From the NCBI RefSeq assembly GCF_016597725.1, contig NZ_VCGY01000001.1, forward strand, positions 744,001 to 808,000: 64,000 bases of DNA. Direction: 5' to 3'. The notes beneath the pieces were generated by a model. It did no database searches and was not told where the DNA came from. It saw nothing but the letters and a program-made list of their open reading frames with translations. Source of the DNA: Marinobacter sp. 1-4A (GTDB taxonomy: Bacteria > Pseudomonadota > Gammaproteobacteria > Pseudomonadales > Oleiphilaceae). Shown here piece after piece: positions 55,584 to 64,000 of this stretch (positions are counted from its first letter, which is position 1; every line of letters starts with the position of its first letter). Made by a program: the position numbers and the translations under genes.

Positions 55584-56201
55584 TTACGTCACCGAATGAT
55601 TGAGCAAAGGCCCTAGATGCTTGTCAACAGCATCTCTGGCCCGAAAAATACGCGAACGCACGGTGCCAATGGGGCACTCCAGAATCCGCGCTATGTCCTC
55701 ATAACTGAGGCCGTCGTACTCCCGCAGAAGGAAGGCGGATCGCAGCTCTTCCGGCAAGTTGGCAATGGCATTGCTGAGCTCTTTCTGCAACTGGTCCCGT
55801 TGCAGCAAACGCTCTGGCGAGGCGACATCGCGTAAGCGACGCCCGCCGTCAAAGTTCTCTGCTTCGGCAGAATCAGCGCTGCCTTGAGGCCTTCGGCTAC
55901 GGGACTCAAGATGGTTTTTCGCAGTGTTCACCGCAATCCGGTACAGCCAGGTATAAAAAGCACTATCACCACGAAAGCGGTCAATGGCACGATATGCCTT
56001 GATGAACGCCTCTTGAGTAAGGTCCATGACTTCCTGACTGTCGTAGACATAACGGCTGATAATTGAAGCCACCCTTGACTGGTATTTCACAACCAAGAGA
56101 TCAAACGCTGCGCGATCTCCATTCCGAACTTTGCGAACGAGTTGAAGATCGGTTTGACTGTCTGGCTGATCAGCCTGTTTTTTTTCGTTATCGGGTGCCA
56201 T
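55584..56201 (-). CDS. algU: RNA polymerase sigma factor AlgU/RpoE
   Basis: An ECF sigma factor of about 205 residues. Region 2 has FDLLVVKYQSRVASIISRYV and QEAFIKAYRAIDRFRGDSAFYTWLYRIAVNTAKNHL; region 4 has LREYDGLSYEDIARILECPIGTVRSRIFRAR. It directs envelope-stress genes. The start is uncertain: ATG 56201 gives a family-like length; ATG 56270 and 56333 add 23 or 44 residues. A sigma-E-like promoter at 56341-56368 would put the transcript start at about 56334, so 56333 would be nearly leaderless. Regulated by MucA/MucB. Confidence 0.93.
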   Translation of the reverse strand: MAPDNEKKQADQPDSQTDLQLVRKVRNGDRAAFDLLVVKYQSRVASIISRYVYDSQEVMDLTQEAFIKAYRAIDRFRGDSAFYTWLYRIAVNTAKNHLESRSRRPQGSADSAEAENFDGGRRLRDVASPERLLQRDQLQKELSNAIANLPEELRSAFLLREYDGLSYEDIARILECPIGTVRSRIFRARDAVDKHLGPLLNHSVT

Positions 56202-56340
56202 GGACGATATGCCGGTAAGCTCCGGTTTGGTGGCCAGTTTACCGGCCGATACGAGTTTCTGATGGTTCATACTCACTGTCCGGCGCCCGTGGTTAGGAAA
56301 CGACGACCCAGCCATTAAAGGCCAGTCATCCATCAGGCCA

Positions 56341-56368
56341 AATAGACAGCAAGCGTAAAGTTTAGTTC
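56341..56368 (-). promoter_or_regulatory. Candidate AlgU-dependent promoter of algU
   Basis: On the minus strand, GAACTA, a 16-base spacer and TCTATT resemble the sigma-E consensus (GAACTT, 16-17, TCTGA). It is upstream of algU, as expected for autoregulation. The match in the -35 is five of six; the -10 is partial. Confidence 0.5.
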
Positions 56369-56384
56369 AATACACACCCACATT

Positions 56385-58010
56385 ATGGCCTGCGATAACG
56401 ACCCGATGCCACAGTCCTATGAATACGACGTGCTTATTATTGGTAGCGGAGCTGCCGGCTTAACCGTTGCACTGAATCTGCCAGAGCACTTAAACATATG
56501 CGTTGTCAGCAAAGCCGACATTAGCAGCGGCGCAACACTCTGGGCCCAGGGTGGCATAGCCGCCGTTCTGGACGATCAGGATTCCACCGAAAACCATGTG
56601 CAAGACACGCTTGCGGCAGGCGGCGGACTTTGCAATGAAGAGGCCGTGCGCTTTACGGTAGAGAACAGCAAAGAAAGCATTGAATGGCTGATCGGTACGG
56701 GCGTTGACTTTACCCGGGACACAGACGCCCAATTCCACCTTACCCGTGAAGGCGGCCACAGCCATCGACGCATTATCCACGCGGCTGATGCCACCGGCCA
56801 CGCCGTATCCACAACACTCACAGCTCAAGCGCAAGCCAGATCAAACATTGAACTCAGATCGGGGCGCGTTGCGGTCGATTTGATTACCAACCGAAAACTG
56901 GCCTTACCGGGCAACCGCTGCGTTGGCGCCTACATACTGAACCTTGAAGACAACCATGTGGAGCTTTTTAGAGCGCGCTTCACTGTTATCGCAACCGGCG
57001 GCGCATCCAAAGCGTACCGGTACACCACCAATCCAGACGGCGCCTCCGGTGACGGTATCGCTATGGCCTGGCGTGCAGGCTGTCGCGTGGCCAACATGGA
57101 ATTCAACCAGTTCCACCCAACCTGTCTGTACCACCCTCACGCAAAGTCGTTCCTGATTACTGAAGCCGTTCGAGGCGAAGGTGGCCTGTTGAAACTGCCC
57201 GATGGCTCCCGCTTCATGGATCGTTTTGATAAGCGAGGAGAACTGGCACCTCGGGATATAGTGGCCAGAGCCATTGACCATGAAATGAAACGGCTGGGCG
57301 CCGACCATCTGTATCTTGATATAAGCCATAAACCGGCTGACTTCATCCGGCACCACTTCCCAACTATTTACGAGAAATGTCTGGAATTTGGCATCGACAT
57401 TACCCGCGAACCTATTCCCGTGGTGCCAGCCGCGCACTATACCTGTGGCGGCATTGTCAGCGACGAGCGCGCGCGAACCGACATCAACCAGCTCTACGTG
57501 GTCGGGGAAGCTGGATTTACCGGGCTCCATGGCGCCAACCGAATGGCCAGCAATTCGTTACTGGAATGTCTGGTATATGGCCGAGCCGCTGCCGCCGATA
57601 TAACACGCCGGGAAGCAGACATCCCGCCTCCGCCAGACGCTCCGGCATGGGACGAAAGTCAGGTTCGGGATTCCGACGAAGACGTTGTGATCTCACACAA
57701 CTGGGACGAACTGCGTCATTTTATGTGGGATTACGTGGGCATTGTGCGTACCACCAAGCGCCTTCAACGAGCGAAGCACCGGGTTGATCTACTGTCCGCC
57801 GAAATCAGCGAATTTTATAGCAACTACCGAGTAACCAACGACCTGCTGGAGCTGAGAAACTTGGTCACAGTGTCTGACTTAATTATTTGTTCCGCATTGC
57901 AGCGTAAAGAAAGCCGCGGCCTGCACTACACACTGGATTATCCGGGACTACTACACGAAGCCCGTGATACCGTACTGATACCAACGACCTACAGAACCCC
58001 TTCGCCGTAA
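56385..58010 (+). CDS. nadB: L-aspartate oxidase
   Basis: A 541-residue flavoenzyme. FAD loop [15 protein letters not shown], then [15 protein letters not shown], the substrate/covalent-type histidine segment [18 protein letters not shown], and HPTCLYHP; the C-terminal domain has RAKHRVDLL. It oxidises aspartate to iminoaspartate for NAD synthesis. It is divergent from algU and followed by sdhE (22 bp). ATG 56406 is an alternative start; neither has a clear ribosome site. Confidence 0.96.
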   Translation: MACDNDPMPQSYEYDVLIIGSGAAGLTVALNLPEHLNICVVSKADISSGATLWAQGGIAAVLDDQDSTENHVQDTLAAGGGLCNEEAVRFTVENSKESIEWLIGTGVDFTRDTDAQFHLTREGGHSHRRIIHAADATGHAVSTTLTAQAQARSNIELRSGRVAVDLITNRKLALPGNRCVGAYILNLEDNHVELFRARFTVIATGGASKAYRYTTNPDGASGDGIAMAWRAGCRVANMEFNQFHPTCLYHPHAKSFLITEAVRGEGGLLKLPDGSRFMDRFDKRGELAPRDIVARAIDHEMKRLGADHLYLDISHKPADFIRHHFPTIYEKCLEFGIDITREPIPVVPAAHYTCGGIVSDERARTDINQLYVVGEAGFTGLHGANRMASNSLLECLVYGRAAAADITRREADIPPPPDAPAWDESQVRDSDEDVVISHNWDELRHFMWDYVGIVRTTKRLQRAKHRVDLLSAEISEFYSNYRVTNDLLELRNLVTVSDLIICSALQRKESRGLHYTLDYPGLLHEARDTVLIPTTYRTPSP

Positions 58011-58032
58011 AGGGATGACCAAGAGAGCAACT

Positions 58033-58305
58033 ATGCAAGACACCCTCCGTTCTTCAGAAAACCCAGAGTTCAAACGCCTCTGGTGGCACAGCCGTCGCGG
58101 CATGCTGGAATTGGATGTCCTACTGATTCCCTTTCTGGAGGAAGCCTATCTGGATCTGGATGCGGCGGATCAGGAACGCTACAAAAAACTCCTAGCCTGC
58201 GAAGACGCCGACATGTTCGAATGGTTCATGCAGCGTGCCCGTCCAGACGATGCCGACCTGCAGCGCATCGTTGATATTATTCTTAGTCGTGTCCAGCCAG
58301 ATTGA
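58033..58305 (+). CDS. sdhE: FAD assembly factor SdhE
   Basis: A 90-residue protein of the SdhE/YgfY family. It has [17 protein letters not shown], with the RGxxE motif needed for covalent flavin attachment to succinate dehydrogenase, then [14 protein letters not shown] chose ATG 58033 with AAGAGAG five bases upstream; ATG 58015 sits directly on an AAAGGG and is less likely. It follows nadB and overlaps ygfX by 17 bases. Confidence 0.92.
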   Translation: MQDTLRSSENPEFKRLWWHSRRGMLELDVLLIPFLEEAYLDLDAADQERYKKLLACEDADMFEWFMQRARPDDADLQRIVDIILSRVQPD

Positions 58306-58750
58306 TCTGAAGCTATCGCGCTGTGGTGCTGTTGGATGTCTGGCTGCCGCACCATGGCTGGCTGCCAGCGCTTTCTTACTGATTGCAGGTGTTGCTGGCA
58401 AAAACTGGATGTACGGGCTGGTGCCGCTAACTCTAGCGGGCGCTCTAGTCCAATACCGGCTAAATGGGCTGTTGGCTGGGCCATCGGCGGTTGTGGGCTT
58501 GAGCCAGAATCAAAATACCCTCTACGCACACCTCGGCAATGGGCAAATTCTCGCGGTGAACGCCTGCCCTTCGAGCCGCATGAGCTCCAAGATTGCACTC
58601 TTGAAACTCAAGCCTGTCGCCTCCAAATATGCTGCATACTCGGTAGTGTTACTCTCCGCCACACGGATTGCTGGTAACCTACCCGAAGATCAGTTTCGTC
58701 GCCTGAGAATGTGGCTCCGACTTGGCCGCGCTCAGCAACCCTCTGAATAA
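58289..58750 (+). CDS. YgfX-like membrane protein
   Basis: A protein of about 153 residues if started at GTG 58289. It has two adjacent hydrophobic segments (about 13-32 and 36-50) and a cytoplasmic beta-rich end finishing [17 protein letters not shown]. Position directly after sdhE and this layout fit YgfX (CptA), once proposed as a toxin paired with SdhE and acting on cell division or cytoskeleton proteins, though that role is debated. The GTG lies inside sdhE and has no clear ribosome site; translational coupling is likely. Other upstream starts exist. Confidence 0.7.
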   Translation: MSSQIDLKLSRCGAVGCLAAAPWLAASAFLLIAGVAGKNWMYGLVPLTLAGALVQYRLNGLLAGPSAVVGLSQNQNTLYAHLGNGQILAVNACPSSRMSSKIALLKLKPVASKYAAYSVVLLSATRIAGNLPEDQFRRLRMWLRLGRAQQPSE

Positions 58751-58771
58751 CATTTTGCCCGGAGTTCTCCA

Positions 58772-59782
58772 ATGACTGGCACAGAAGCACCTGTTTCAGC
58801 CTCGGCTGTATACACATCCGCGGAGTTTCCACCCCCCGCTTACGGTCGCGCCTTGCTAACCAATCGTGTTCTGGTGCGCATCTCCGGACCGGGAACAGAT
58901 AAATTTCTACAAGGCCAGCTGAGCCAAAGTCTTGACGATGTCAAAACCGGCAAATCACCTCGCGCCGCAGGTGCCACACCTAAAGGCCGCGCCTACTGCC
59001 TAACGCGTTTAGTCCGCGATGGCGAGGACATTCTAATGGATCTGCCCTCCGAACTCGCAGAATCCATCATGACCCACCTGCGCAAATACTTGATGCTTTT
59101 TCGTGGCACCTCCATGGAGCTGCAAACAGAGGCCCAGATCATTGGACTGCTAGGCAATGAGGCCGCATCTAGTCTTGCTGGAGATAATTTGAATACCCTG
59201 ACGTCCTCTGGAGATACTCTAGAGTTGGATTCAGGGTTTTTAATTCGGACAGAAAGTACCGCTGAGGGGCTGCCGCGTTTTGAACTCTGGCAACCCGGTG
59301 CAAACGATCTTGCTCTGGAGAGCATCCCCCAGAAAACGCTAGCCGACTGGCAAGCTTCGGAAATTGCCGCAGGCGTTCCAATGTTGAGCACGGCCACCAG
59401 CGAATCCTATGTGCCGCAAATGCTCAATTGGCAGCATCTTGGCGGCATGCATTTTAAGAAAGGCTGTTACACCGGCCAAGAAGTCATCGCTCGAATGCAC
59501 TTTCTCGGGCAGCTCAAAAAAAGCCTATTTCGATTTCGCGCCGCTGCAACCAACTGCATTCCTGCACCGGGCACCTCCATTATGGCGGGCGAACGCTCAG
59601 TGGGCGAGGTGGTTAACGCGGTCGGCTTCAGTGATGGTTCTTGCGAACTACTTGCGGTTATTAGACACGATGCTGCCAACGACGCGCTGACTGCGGATGG
59701 TCTGCCAGAGACTTTGCTGGAGCAACAACCGCTGCCCTACACCGTAAGCGAACGTGAGAACACCGAACCAAAGGATACATAA
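58772..59782 (+). CDS. ygfZ: Folate-dependent tRNA-modifying/Fe-S repair protein YgfZ
   Basis: A 336-residue GcvT-like protein. The family signature KGCYTGQEVIARMHFLG is present with the conserved Cys, preceded by MLNWQHLGGMHF. Early strands (VRISGPGTDKFLQGQLSQS) fit the folate-binding fold. YgfZ supports assembly or repair of iron-sulfur enzymes such as MiaB with folate. GGAG lies eight bases before the ATG. It follows ygfX by 21 bp. The C-terminal part is more variable. Confidence 0.92.
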   Translation: MTGTEAPVSASAVYTSAEFPPPAYGRALLTNRVLVRISGPGTDKFLQGQLSQSLDDVKTGKSPRAAGATPKGRAYCLTRLVRDGEDILMDLPSELAESIMTHLRKYLMLFRGTSMELQTEAQIIGLLGNEAASSLAGDNLNTLTSSGDTLELDSGFLIRTESTAEGLPRFELWQPGANDLALESIPQKTLADWQASEIAAGVPMLSTATSESYVPQMLNWQHLGGMHFKKGCYTGQEVIARMHFLGQLKKSLFRFRAAATNCIPAPGTSIMAGERSVGEVVNAVGFSDGSCELLAVIRHDAANDALTADGLPETLLEQQPLPYTVSERENTEPKDT

Positions 59783-59783
59783 G

Positions 59784-59829
59784 TTGACAGGAAAACCCGC
59801 GAGAGTTTGCTATAAATAGGGTTTATAAT
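59784..59829 (+). promoter_or_regulatory. Candidate promoter before the HDOD gene
   Basis: TGCTATAAA at 59808-59816 is an extended -10; a TTGACA at 59784-59789 is 21 bases away, longer than ideal. A second TATAAT lies at 59824-59829. Together they suggest one or more start sites for the gene at 59901. Confidence 0.4.
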
Positions 59830-59900
59830 TCTGATCTTCGAGGAGCCCGGTGTGCAACATAACGGGCCTTTCGAACTGACAAGCGGATCCTTACAGAACC

Positions 59901-60734
59901 ATGTCGAATATTGCCGAAACCATCAAAGCAGACCTTACAGCCGCAATCGAAAACGACAAGCTGCTACTCCCCACCCTACCGGAAGCCGCGCTTCAAGTGC
60001 GCGAGATAGCAGAGTCTGAAGACTCTGCCATTGGCGATCTGGTTAAGGTGATTAGCAACGATACGGCGCTTTCTGCTCGTATTATCCGCGTGTGCAACAG
60101 CCCTTTGTTTCGGGGTAACCGTGCCATAGAGAACTTGAATATGGCGGTTAGCCGGTTGGGCATGGCCTACACCAGCAACTTGGCCATGGGGTTGGCCATG
60201 CAGCAGATGTTTCAGGCAACCTCCGAAATGATCGACAAGCGTCTGCGCGCAACTTGGCAAACCAGTACCGAGGTTGCGGGCGTATGCCACGTTTTAGCCC
60301 AGCACTATACAAAGCTGAAGCCAGATCAAGCTACTTTGGCCGGCTTGGTTCATCTCATTGGTGTTCTGCCCATTTTGCGCTACGTGGAAGACGAAGATTT
60401 GCAGATCAGCAGCATTATGCTGGATAACATCATTGAGGAGTTGCACCCGAAAATTGGTGCGACCATCCTTAAAAAGTGGGATTTTCCAAAAGATTTGCAG
60501 ACTGTTCCTCTGGAGTTCGCGAACTTTCAAAGGGAAGTGCCAGCAGCAGACTATGCTGACTTGGTTATGGTGGCAAACCTGCAACTGGTTGCTGGCACTG
60601 AGCACCCTTGGGCGCAAATGGACTGGTCTGCCATTTCAGCTTTTAGCCGTCTTGGTATTGATCCAAATATTGACATGAACGAAGAGGAAGACCTGAACGC
60701 CCAGATGGAAGCGGCTATGGCTTTGCTTCAGTAG
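59901..60734 (+). CDS. HDOD domain protein
   Basis: A 277-residue stand-alone HDOD protein. It has LPTLPEAALQVREIAES, ISNDTALSARIIRVCNSPLFRG and LAGLVHLIGVLPILRYV, then the C-terminal helical part. HDOD domains are degenerate HD domains without the catalytic His-Asp pair and bind partner proteins or nucleotides in signalling; no output domain is present here. The end is acidic (DMNEEEDLNAQMEAAMALLQ). It lies 118 bp after ygfZ with its own probable promoter and converges on ung. Role unknown. Confidence 0.85.
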   Translation: MSNIAETIKADLTAAIENDKLLLPTLPEAALQVREIAESEDSAIGDLVKVISNDTALSARIIRVCNSPLFRGNRAIENLNMAVSRLGMAYTSNLAMGLAMQQMFQATSEMIDKRLRATWQTSTEVAGVCHVLAQHYTKLKPDQATLAGLVHLIGVLPILRYVEDEDLQISSIMLDNIIEELHPKIGATILKKWDFPKDLQTVPLEFANFQREVPAADYADLVMVANLQLVAGTEHPWAQMDWSAISAFSRLGIDPNIDMNEEEDLNAQMEAAMALLQ

Positions 60735-60762
60735 CCACTGCCCCCCTTCAAATTACTGCCTG

Positions 60763-60802
60763 AGCAGTTACGCGGGGGGGGGGAGCCTCCCGCGCAACTG
60801 CT
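60763..60802. terminator. Hairpin with G10 tract between convergent genes
   Basis: AGCAGTTACGCGGG and CCCGCGCAACTGCT pair at 13 of 14 positions around a loop that carries the rest of a run of ten G (60774-60783). It sits in the 89-bp gap between the HDOD gene and ung. No U-run follows on either strand, so it is a likely bidirectional end structure, not a canonical terminator. Confidence 0.5.
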
Positions 60803-60823
60803 ATCGCATCACCGGAGTTTCAT

Positions 60824-61546
60824 TCACGAACAACCTAGGTCAGCTCTGGAAGGCAAATCCCAATTTATCGGCCTACTTCCCTGCTCTACAAGCCATTCAT
60901 TAGCTCGGGAGAAGTGCTTACAACCAAAGAATCCGCGATAGGCGCTGAGTGGTGACGGATGTGGTCCTTCGAGGACCAGATGGCGATTACGGTCGATCTG
61001 CTGCCCCTTCTTTTTGGCATAGCTGCCCCAGAGCAGAAAAACGACACCATCACGTTCGCGGTTTACCGTCTCAATCACTCGGTCGGTAAACGTCTCCCAA
61101 CCTTTTCCCTGATGCGCGCCAGCCTGCCCCTGAACAACGGTGAGCACACTGTTGAGCAGTAAAACACCCTGCTCCGCCCAAGGCTGTAAGCAGCCATGAT
61201 CAGGCGGCAATATTCCAAGATCGCTTTGGATTTCTTTAAATATGTTAACGAGGGACGGCGGCGTAGGAACGTTCGGCCTTACTGAGAAGCATAGGCCGTG
61301 GGCCTGACCGGGGCCGTGGTAGGGGTCTTGACCGAGTATGACAACACGAACCTGATCCAGAGGCGTGCTGTTGAGGGCATTAAAGCAATGTTCACTGTCG
61401 GGGAAGAGAATCTTTCCTGCGTTTTCTTCCGCAGCGAGAAACTCCGCCAGTGCCTGCATATAGGGCTGGCGGAATTCGTCTGCGAGGTGTTCTTTCCAGC
61501 CCCGGCCGGGCCTGAGATGGTTTGCCAGTGCCTGAACCGGGTGCAT
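60824..61546 (-). CDS. ung: Uracil-DNA glycosylase
   Basis: A 240-residue family 1 UDG. Catalytic [18 protein letters not shown] (Asp), the Asn in LLLNSVLTV, and [23 protein letters not shown] with the catalytic His. It removes uracil from DNA. It starts 5 bp after the lysS stop on the same strand, so it is probably cotranscribed. No irregularity seen. Confidence 0.97.
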   Translation of the reverse strand: MHPVQALANHLRPGRGWKEHLADEFRQPYMQALAEFLAAEENAGKILFPDSEHCFNALNSTPLDQVRVVILGQDPYHGPGQAHGLCFSVRPNVPTPPSLVNIFKEIQSDLGILPPDHGCLQPWAEQGVLLLNSVLTVVQGQAGAHQGKGWETFTDRVIETVNRERDGVVFLLWGSYAKKKGQQIDRNRHLVLEGPHPSPLSAYRGFFGCKHFSRANEWLVEQGSRPINWDLPSRADLGCS

Positions 61547-61551
61547 GGTAC

Positions 61552-63099
61552 TTACTCCTTGTCTTCGGTACTCTCGCTTTTCGAGCTTTCGGCTTTGTGC
61601 TCAGGGCGCATCGCCGGGAACAGAATGACGTCGCGGATCGATGGTGAGTCGGTCAACAGCATGGCCAGGCGGTCAATGCCTATACCCTCTCCTGCAGTCG
61701 GCGGCAAACCGTACTCCAGCGCCATCACGTAATCTTCGTCGTAGAACATGGCCTCGTCGTCACCGGCATCTTTCTCCGCAACCTGCGCCTGAAAACGTTC
61801 AGCCTGGTCTTCGGCATCGTTAAGCTCGGAAAAGCCGTTGGCAATTTCACGACCACCCACGAAGAACTCGAAGCGCTCCGTCACAAACGGGTTGCTGTCT
61901 TTACAACGGGCAAGAGGCGATACCTCTTTCGGGTATTCGGTTATGAACGTTGGTTGCATCAGGCGATGCTCGGCCGTCGCTTCAAAGATTTCGATTTGAA
62001 TCTTACCCAAGCCCCACCCTTTTTTGACGTGAATGCCCAAGTCTTTGGCTACCTGACGGGCAGAAGCCTCGTCCGCAAGCTGCTCAGCAGTCACATCGGG
62101 GCAGTAGCGCAGGATGGCGTCTACCACGGTCAAGCGCTCGAAGGGTTTGCCAAAGTCGTATTCGATCGACTCTTCCGTACCATCGGCCAAAATACGGGTA
62201 TTCACAACCGTGGTAGACCCCAACACTTGTTCCGCAATCGTGCGCAGCATGTCTTCTGTCAAATCCATCAGGTCGTTGTAATCAGCGTAAGCCTGATAGA
62301 ACTCCACCATGGTAAATTCTGGATTATGACGGGTAGAGAGCCCTTCGTTCCGGAAGTTACGGTTAATCTCAAACACCCGCTCAAAACCGCCCACAACCAA
62401 GCGCTTCAGGTACAACTCAGGGGCAATGCGCAGGTACATATCAATACCCAGAGCGTTGTGGTGAGTCATAAACGGCCGCGCTGTTGCTCCGCCAGGAATC
62501 ACTTGAAGCATGGGCGTTTCCACTTCCATGAAGTCGCGATCAGCAAAAAACTGGCGCATGGCGGTAATGATCTTAGAGCGCGCAAGAAATACCCGGCGGC
62601 TGTCTTCGTTAACCATCAAGTCAACATAGCGATGGCGATAGCGCGATTCCGTATCCGTCAGGCCTTTGTGCTTCTCCGGCAGCGGGCGCAGCGATTTAGT
62701 GAGCAGTACGTACTCATCCATGGTCACATACAGGTCGCCCTTTCCGGATTTTGTCAGCATGCCGCGCACGCCCACAATGTCACCCAGATCCCAGTGTTTG
62801 GTGTCTTTCTGCACATCTTTGGTGGCATAAATTTGCATGCGACCAGTCATGTCCTGAATCACTTTAAATGCTTTACGATCAAGCATCATGCGACCGGCCA
62901 CGGCAACTTTTATGCCCATGGACTCCAGCTCTTCCTTGCTCTTATCACCGTATTTCGCCTGCAGTTCGGCGGCGGTGGCATCACGTCGGAAGTCGTTGGG
63001 GAAGGCGTTACCGCTCTCGCGCAGCTCTGCCAGCTTGGCACGGCGCTCAGCAATCAGCCTGTTGTCCTCTTGCGGTGCATTCTTGGTGTGTTCAGTCAT
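61552..63099 (-). CDS. lysS: Lysine-tRNA ligase
   Basis: A 515-residue class II synthetase. The N-terminal OB fold binds the anticodon ([28 protein letters not shown]); motif 2 is [26 protein letters not shown] and motif 3 is [27 protein letters not shown]. It charges lysyl-tRNA. prfB lies 52 bp upstream on the same strand, the classical prfB-lysS pairing. The C-terminus is extended by an acidic Ser/Glu tail. Confidence 0.97.
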   Translation of the reverse strand: MTEHTKNAPQEDNRLIAERRAKLAELRESGNAFPNDFRRDATAAELQAKYGDKSKEELESMGIKVAVAGRMMLDRKAFKVIQDMTGRMQIYATKDVQKDTKHWDLGDIVGVRGMLTKSGKGDLYVTMDEYVLLTKSLRPLPEKHKGLTDTESRYRHRYVDLMVNEDSRRVFLARSKIITAMRQFFADRDFMEVETPMLQVIPGGATARPFMTHHNALGIDMYLRIAPELYLKRLVVGGFERVFEINRNFRNEGLSTRHNPEFTMVEFYQAYADYNDLMDLTEDMLRTIAEQVLGSTTVVNTRILADGTEESIEYDFGKPFERLTVVDAILRYCPDVTAEQLADEASARQVAKDLGIHVKKGWGLGKIQIEIFEATAEHRLMQPTFITEYPKEVSPLARCKDSNPFVTERFEFFVGGREIANGFSELNDAEDQAERFQAQVAEKDAGDDEAMFYDEDYVMALEYGLPPTAGEGIGIDRLAMLLTDSPSIRDVILFPAMRPEHKAESSKSESTEDKE

Positions 63100-63151
63100 G
63101 TTGGCTCACAAAAAATCAAAGGTGCTCGGGTTGGCTTGGCGATGGCGCTGG

Positions 63152-64000
63152 TTACAGCGCCATTTTCAGGCTGGCTTCAATAAACTTGTCGATCTCACCA
63201 TCCAACACCGCTTGGGTGTTGCTGGTTTCAACCTTGGTACGCAAATCCTTGATGCGGCCATCATCCAGCACGTAAGACCGAATCTGGCTGCCCCATCCGA
63301 TATCAGACTTTGCGTCTTCAGCTTTCTGCTTCTCGGCGTTACGCTCTTGCATCTCACGCTCATAGAGCTTGGCTTTAAGCTGCTTCATGGCCTGATCTTT
63401 GTTCTGATGCTGGCTTCGACCGGCCTGACAGGCAACAACAATACCTGTGGGGTTGTGGGTCAAACGCACTGCGGATTCTGTCCGGTTAACGTGCTGACCA
63501 CCGGCACCGGAGGCACGATAAACATCCACCCGCAGATCTGCCGGGTTGATTTCGATTTCGAAGCTGTCATCCACTTCCGGTGATACAAACACCGAAGAGA
63601 AAGATGTATGGCGGCGGTTGCCGGAGTCGAAAGGCGACTTACGCACCAACCGGTGGACGCCGGTTTCCGTGCGCGACCAGCCGAACGCATACTCACCTTG
63701 AATGTGAATAGTGGCACTTTTCACGCCTGCTACATCACCTTCCTGAAGTTCTACAATCTCGGTCTTAAAGCCTCGGCTCTCTGCCCAGCGCAGGTACATA
63801 CGCAGAAGCATATTCGCCCAATCCTGCGCCTCGGTGCCGCCCGACCCAGCCTGAATTTCAAGATAGGCGTTATTGGGGTCCATCTCGCCGGAAAACATGC
63901 GGCGGAATTCGAGCTTTTCGAGTTCGGCATCAAGTGTGGAAAGATCCGATTCGATTTCGGTTACTGTATCTGCGTCGTCTTCCTCTACAGCCATTTCGAG
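63152..64000 (-). CDS. prfB: Peptide chain release factor 2 (partial, 5' end outside window)
   Basis: About 282 C-terminal residues of RF2 are visible. It carries the SPF codon-recognition tripeptide in [15 protein letters not shown] and the catalytic GGQ in [18 protein letters not shown]. It ends translation at UGA and UAA. The reading frame is open through the window edge; the ATG at 63994 is internal. The first 80 or so residues, including the place where prfB usually has its programmed +1 frameshift, are outside, so that cannot be judged. Confidence 0.95.
   Translation of the reverse strand, partial: LEMAVEEDDADTVTEIESDLSTLDAELEKLEFRRMFSGEMDPNNAYLEIQAGSGGTEAQDWANMLLRMYLRWAESRGFKTEIVELQEGDVAGVKSATIHIQGEYAFGWSRTETGVHRLVRKSPFDSGNRRHTSFSSVFVSPEVDDSFEIEINPADLRVDVYRASGAGGQHVNRTESAVRLTHNPTGIVVACQAGRSQHQNKDQAMKQLKAKLYEREMQERNAEKQKAEDAKSDIGWGSQIRSYVLDDGRIKDLRTKVETSNTQAVLDGEIDKFIEASLKMAL

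Noticed and set aside
61954-63183. A 409-codon plus-strand frame opposite lysS
   Set aside because: Long only because the coding strand is GC-rich and well-behaved; the lysS frame has all three class II motifs.
63994-64000. ATG at 63994 as the start of release factor 2
   Set aside because: RF2 has about 80 more residues upstream; the frame is open to the window edge, so this Met is internal.

Overview
The window is 64 kb of chromosomal DNA from a gammaproteobacterium, most probably a Marinobacter or close relative. The strongest pointer is a 512-residue fatty acyl-CoA reductase (12912-14450) that closely matches, from memory, the wax-ester-type enzyme of Marinobacter. The gene orders algU-mucA-mucB-rseC-mucD, lepA-lepB-rnc-era-recO-pdxJ and mazG-relA-rlmD-cysM beside gacS also fit the Pseudomonas/Marinobacter part of the class. 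I count 56 protein genes, two of them cut by the window edges. I see no rRNA, tRNA, CRISPR array, insertion sequence or prophage, and no gene-free stretch longer than 300 bases.

Layout. 1-4804: a minus-strand catabolic cluster (acyl-CoA dehydrogenase, SDR, APH-type kinase, histidine phosphatase) divergent from a LysR regulator. It resembles a split version of the ACAD10/ACAD11 type of 4-hydroxyacyl-CoA degradation. 4798-9903: mixed metabolism (isocitrate/isopropylmalate-family dehydrogenase, aminotransferase, D-2-hydroxyacid dehydrogenase) and small proteins. 9978-14450: a LuxR-type response regulator behind acs, then the fatty acyl-CoA reductase. 14560-22203: a FleN-like ATPase with an extra C-terminal domain, an HDOD-GAF-histidine kinase, a REC-PAS-GGDEF-EAL protein, a methyltransferase and an MprF-C-like (DUF2156) protein. 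This is the least explained block and my best candidate for an undescribed system.

22198-30780: murI, nudC, plsB, rsmJ, tsaB, adk and a YbaK-HDOD fusion. 30822-42914: ppc, two small convergent paralogues, the stringent-response group mazG-relA, then rlmD, cysM and the hybrid kinase gacS. 42896-53457: pdxJ, recO, era, rnc, DUF4845, lepB, lepA, a CHASE-PAS-GGDEF-EAL protein and mucD. 53476-60734: rseC, mucB, mucA and algU (envelope stress), divergent from nadB-sdhE-ygfX-ygfZ and a third HDOD protein. 60824-64000: ung, lysS and the 3' part of prfB.

Common threads are acyl and lipid metabolism (acyl-CoA dehydrogenase, acs, fatty acyl-CoA reductase, plsB, the DUF2156 protein) and dense signalling (three HDOD proteins, two GGDEF-EAL proteins, GacS, RelA, AlgU). 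Two copies of an extragenic palindromic repeat lie at 2409-2507 and 9903-9960. Functions are assigned from motifs and remembered family sequences, without a database search.
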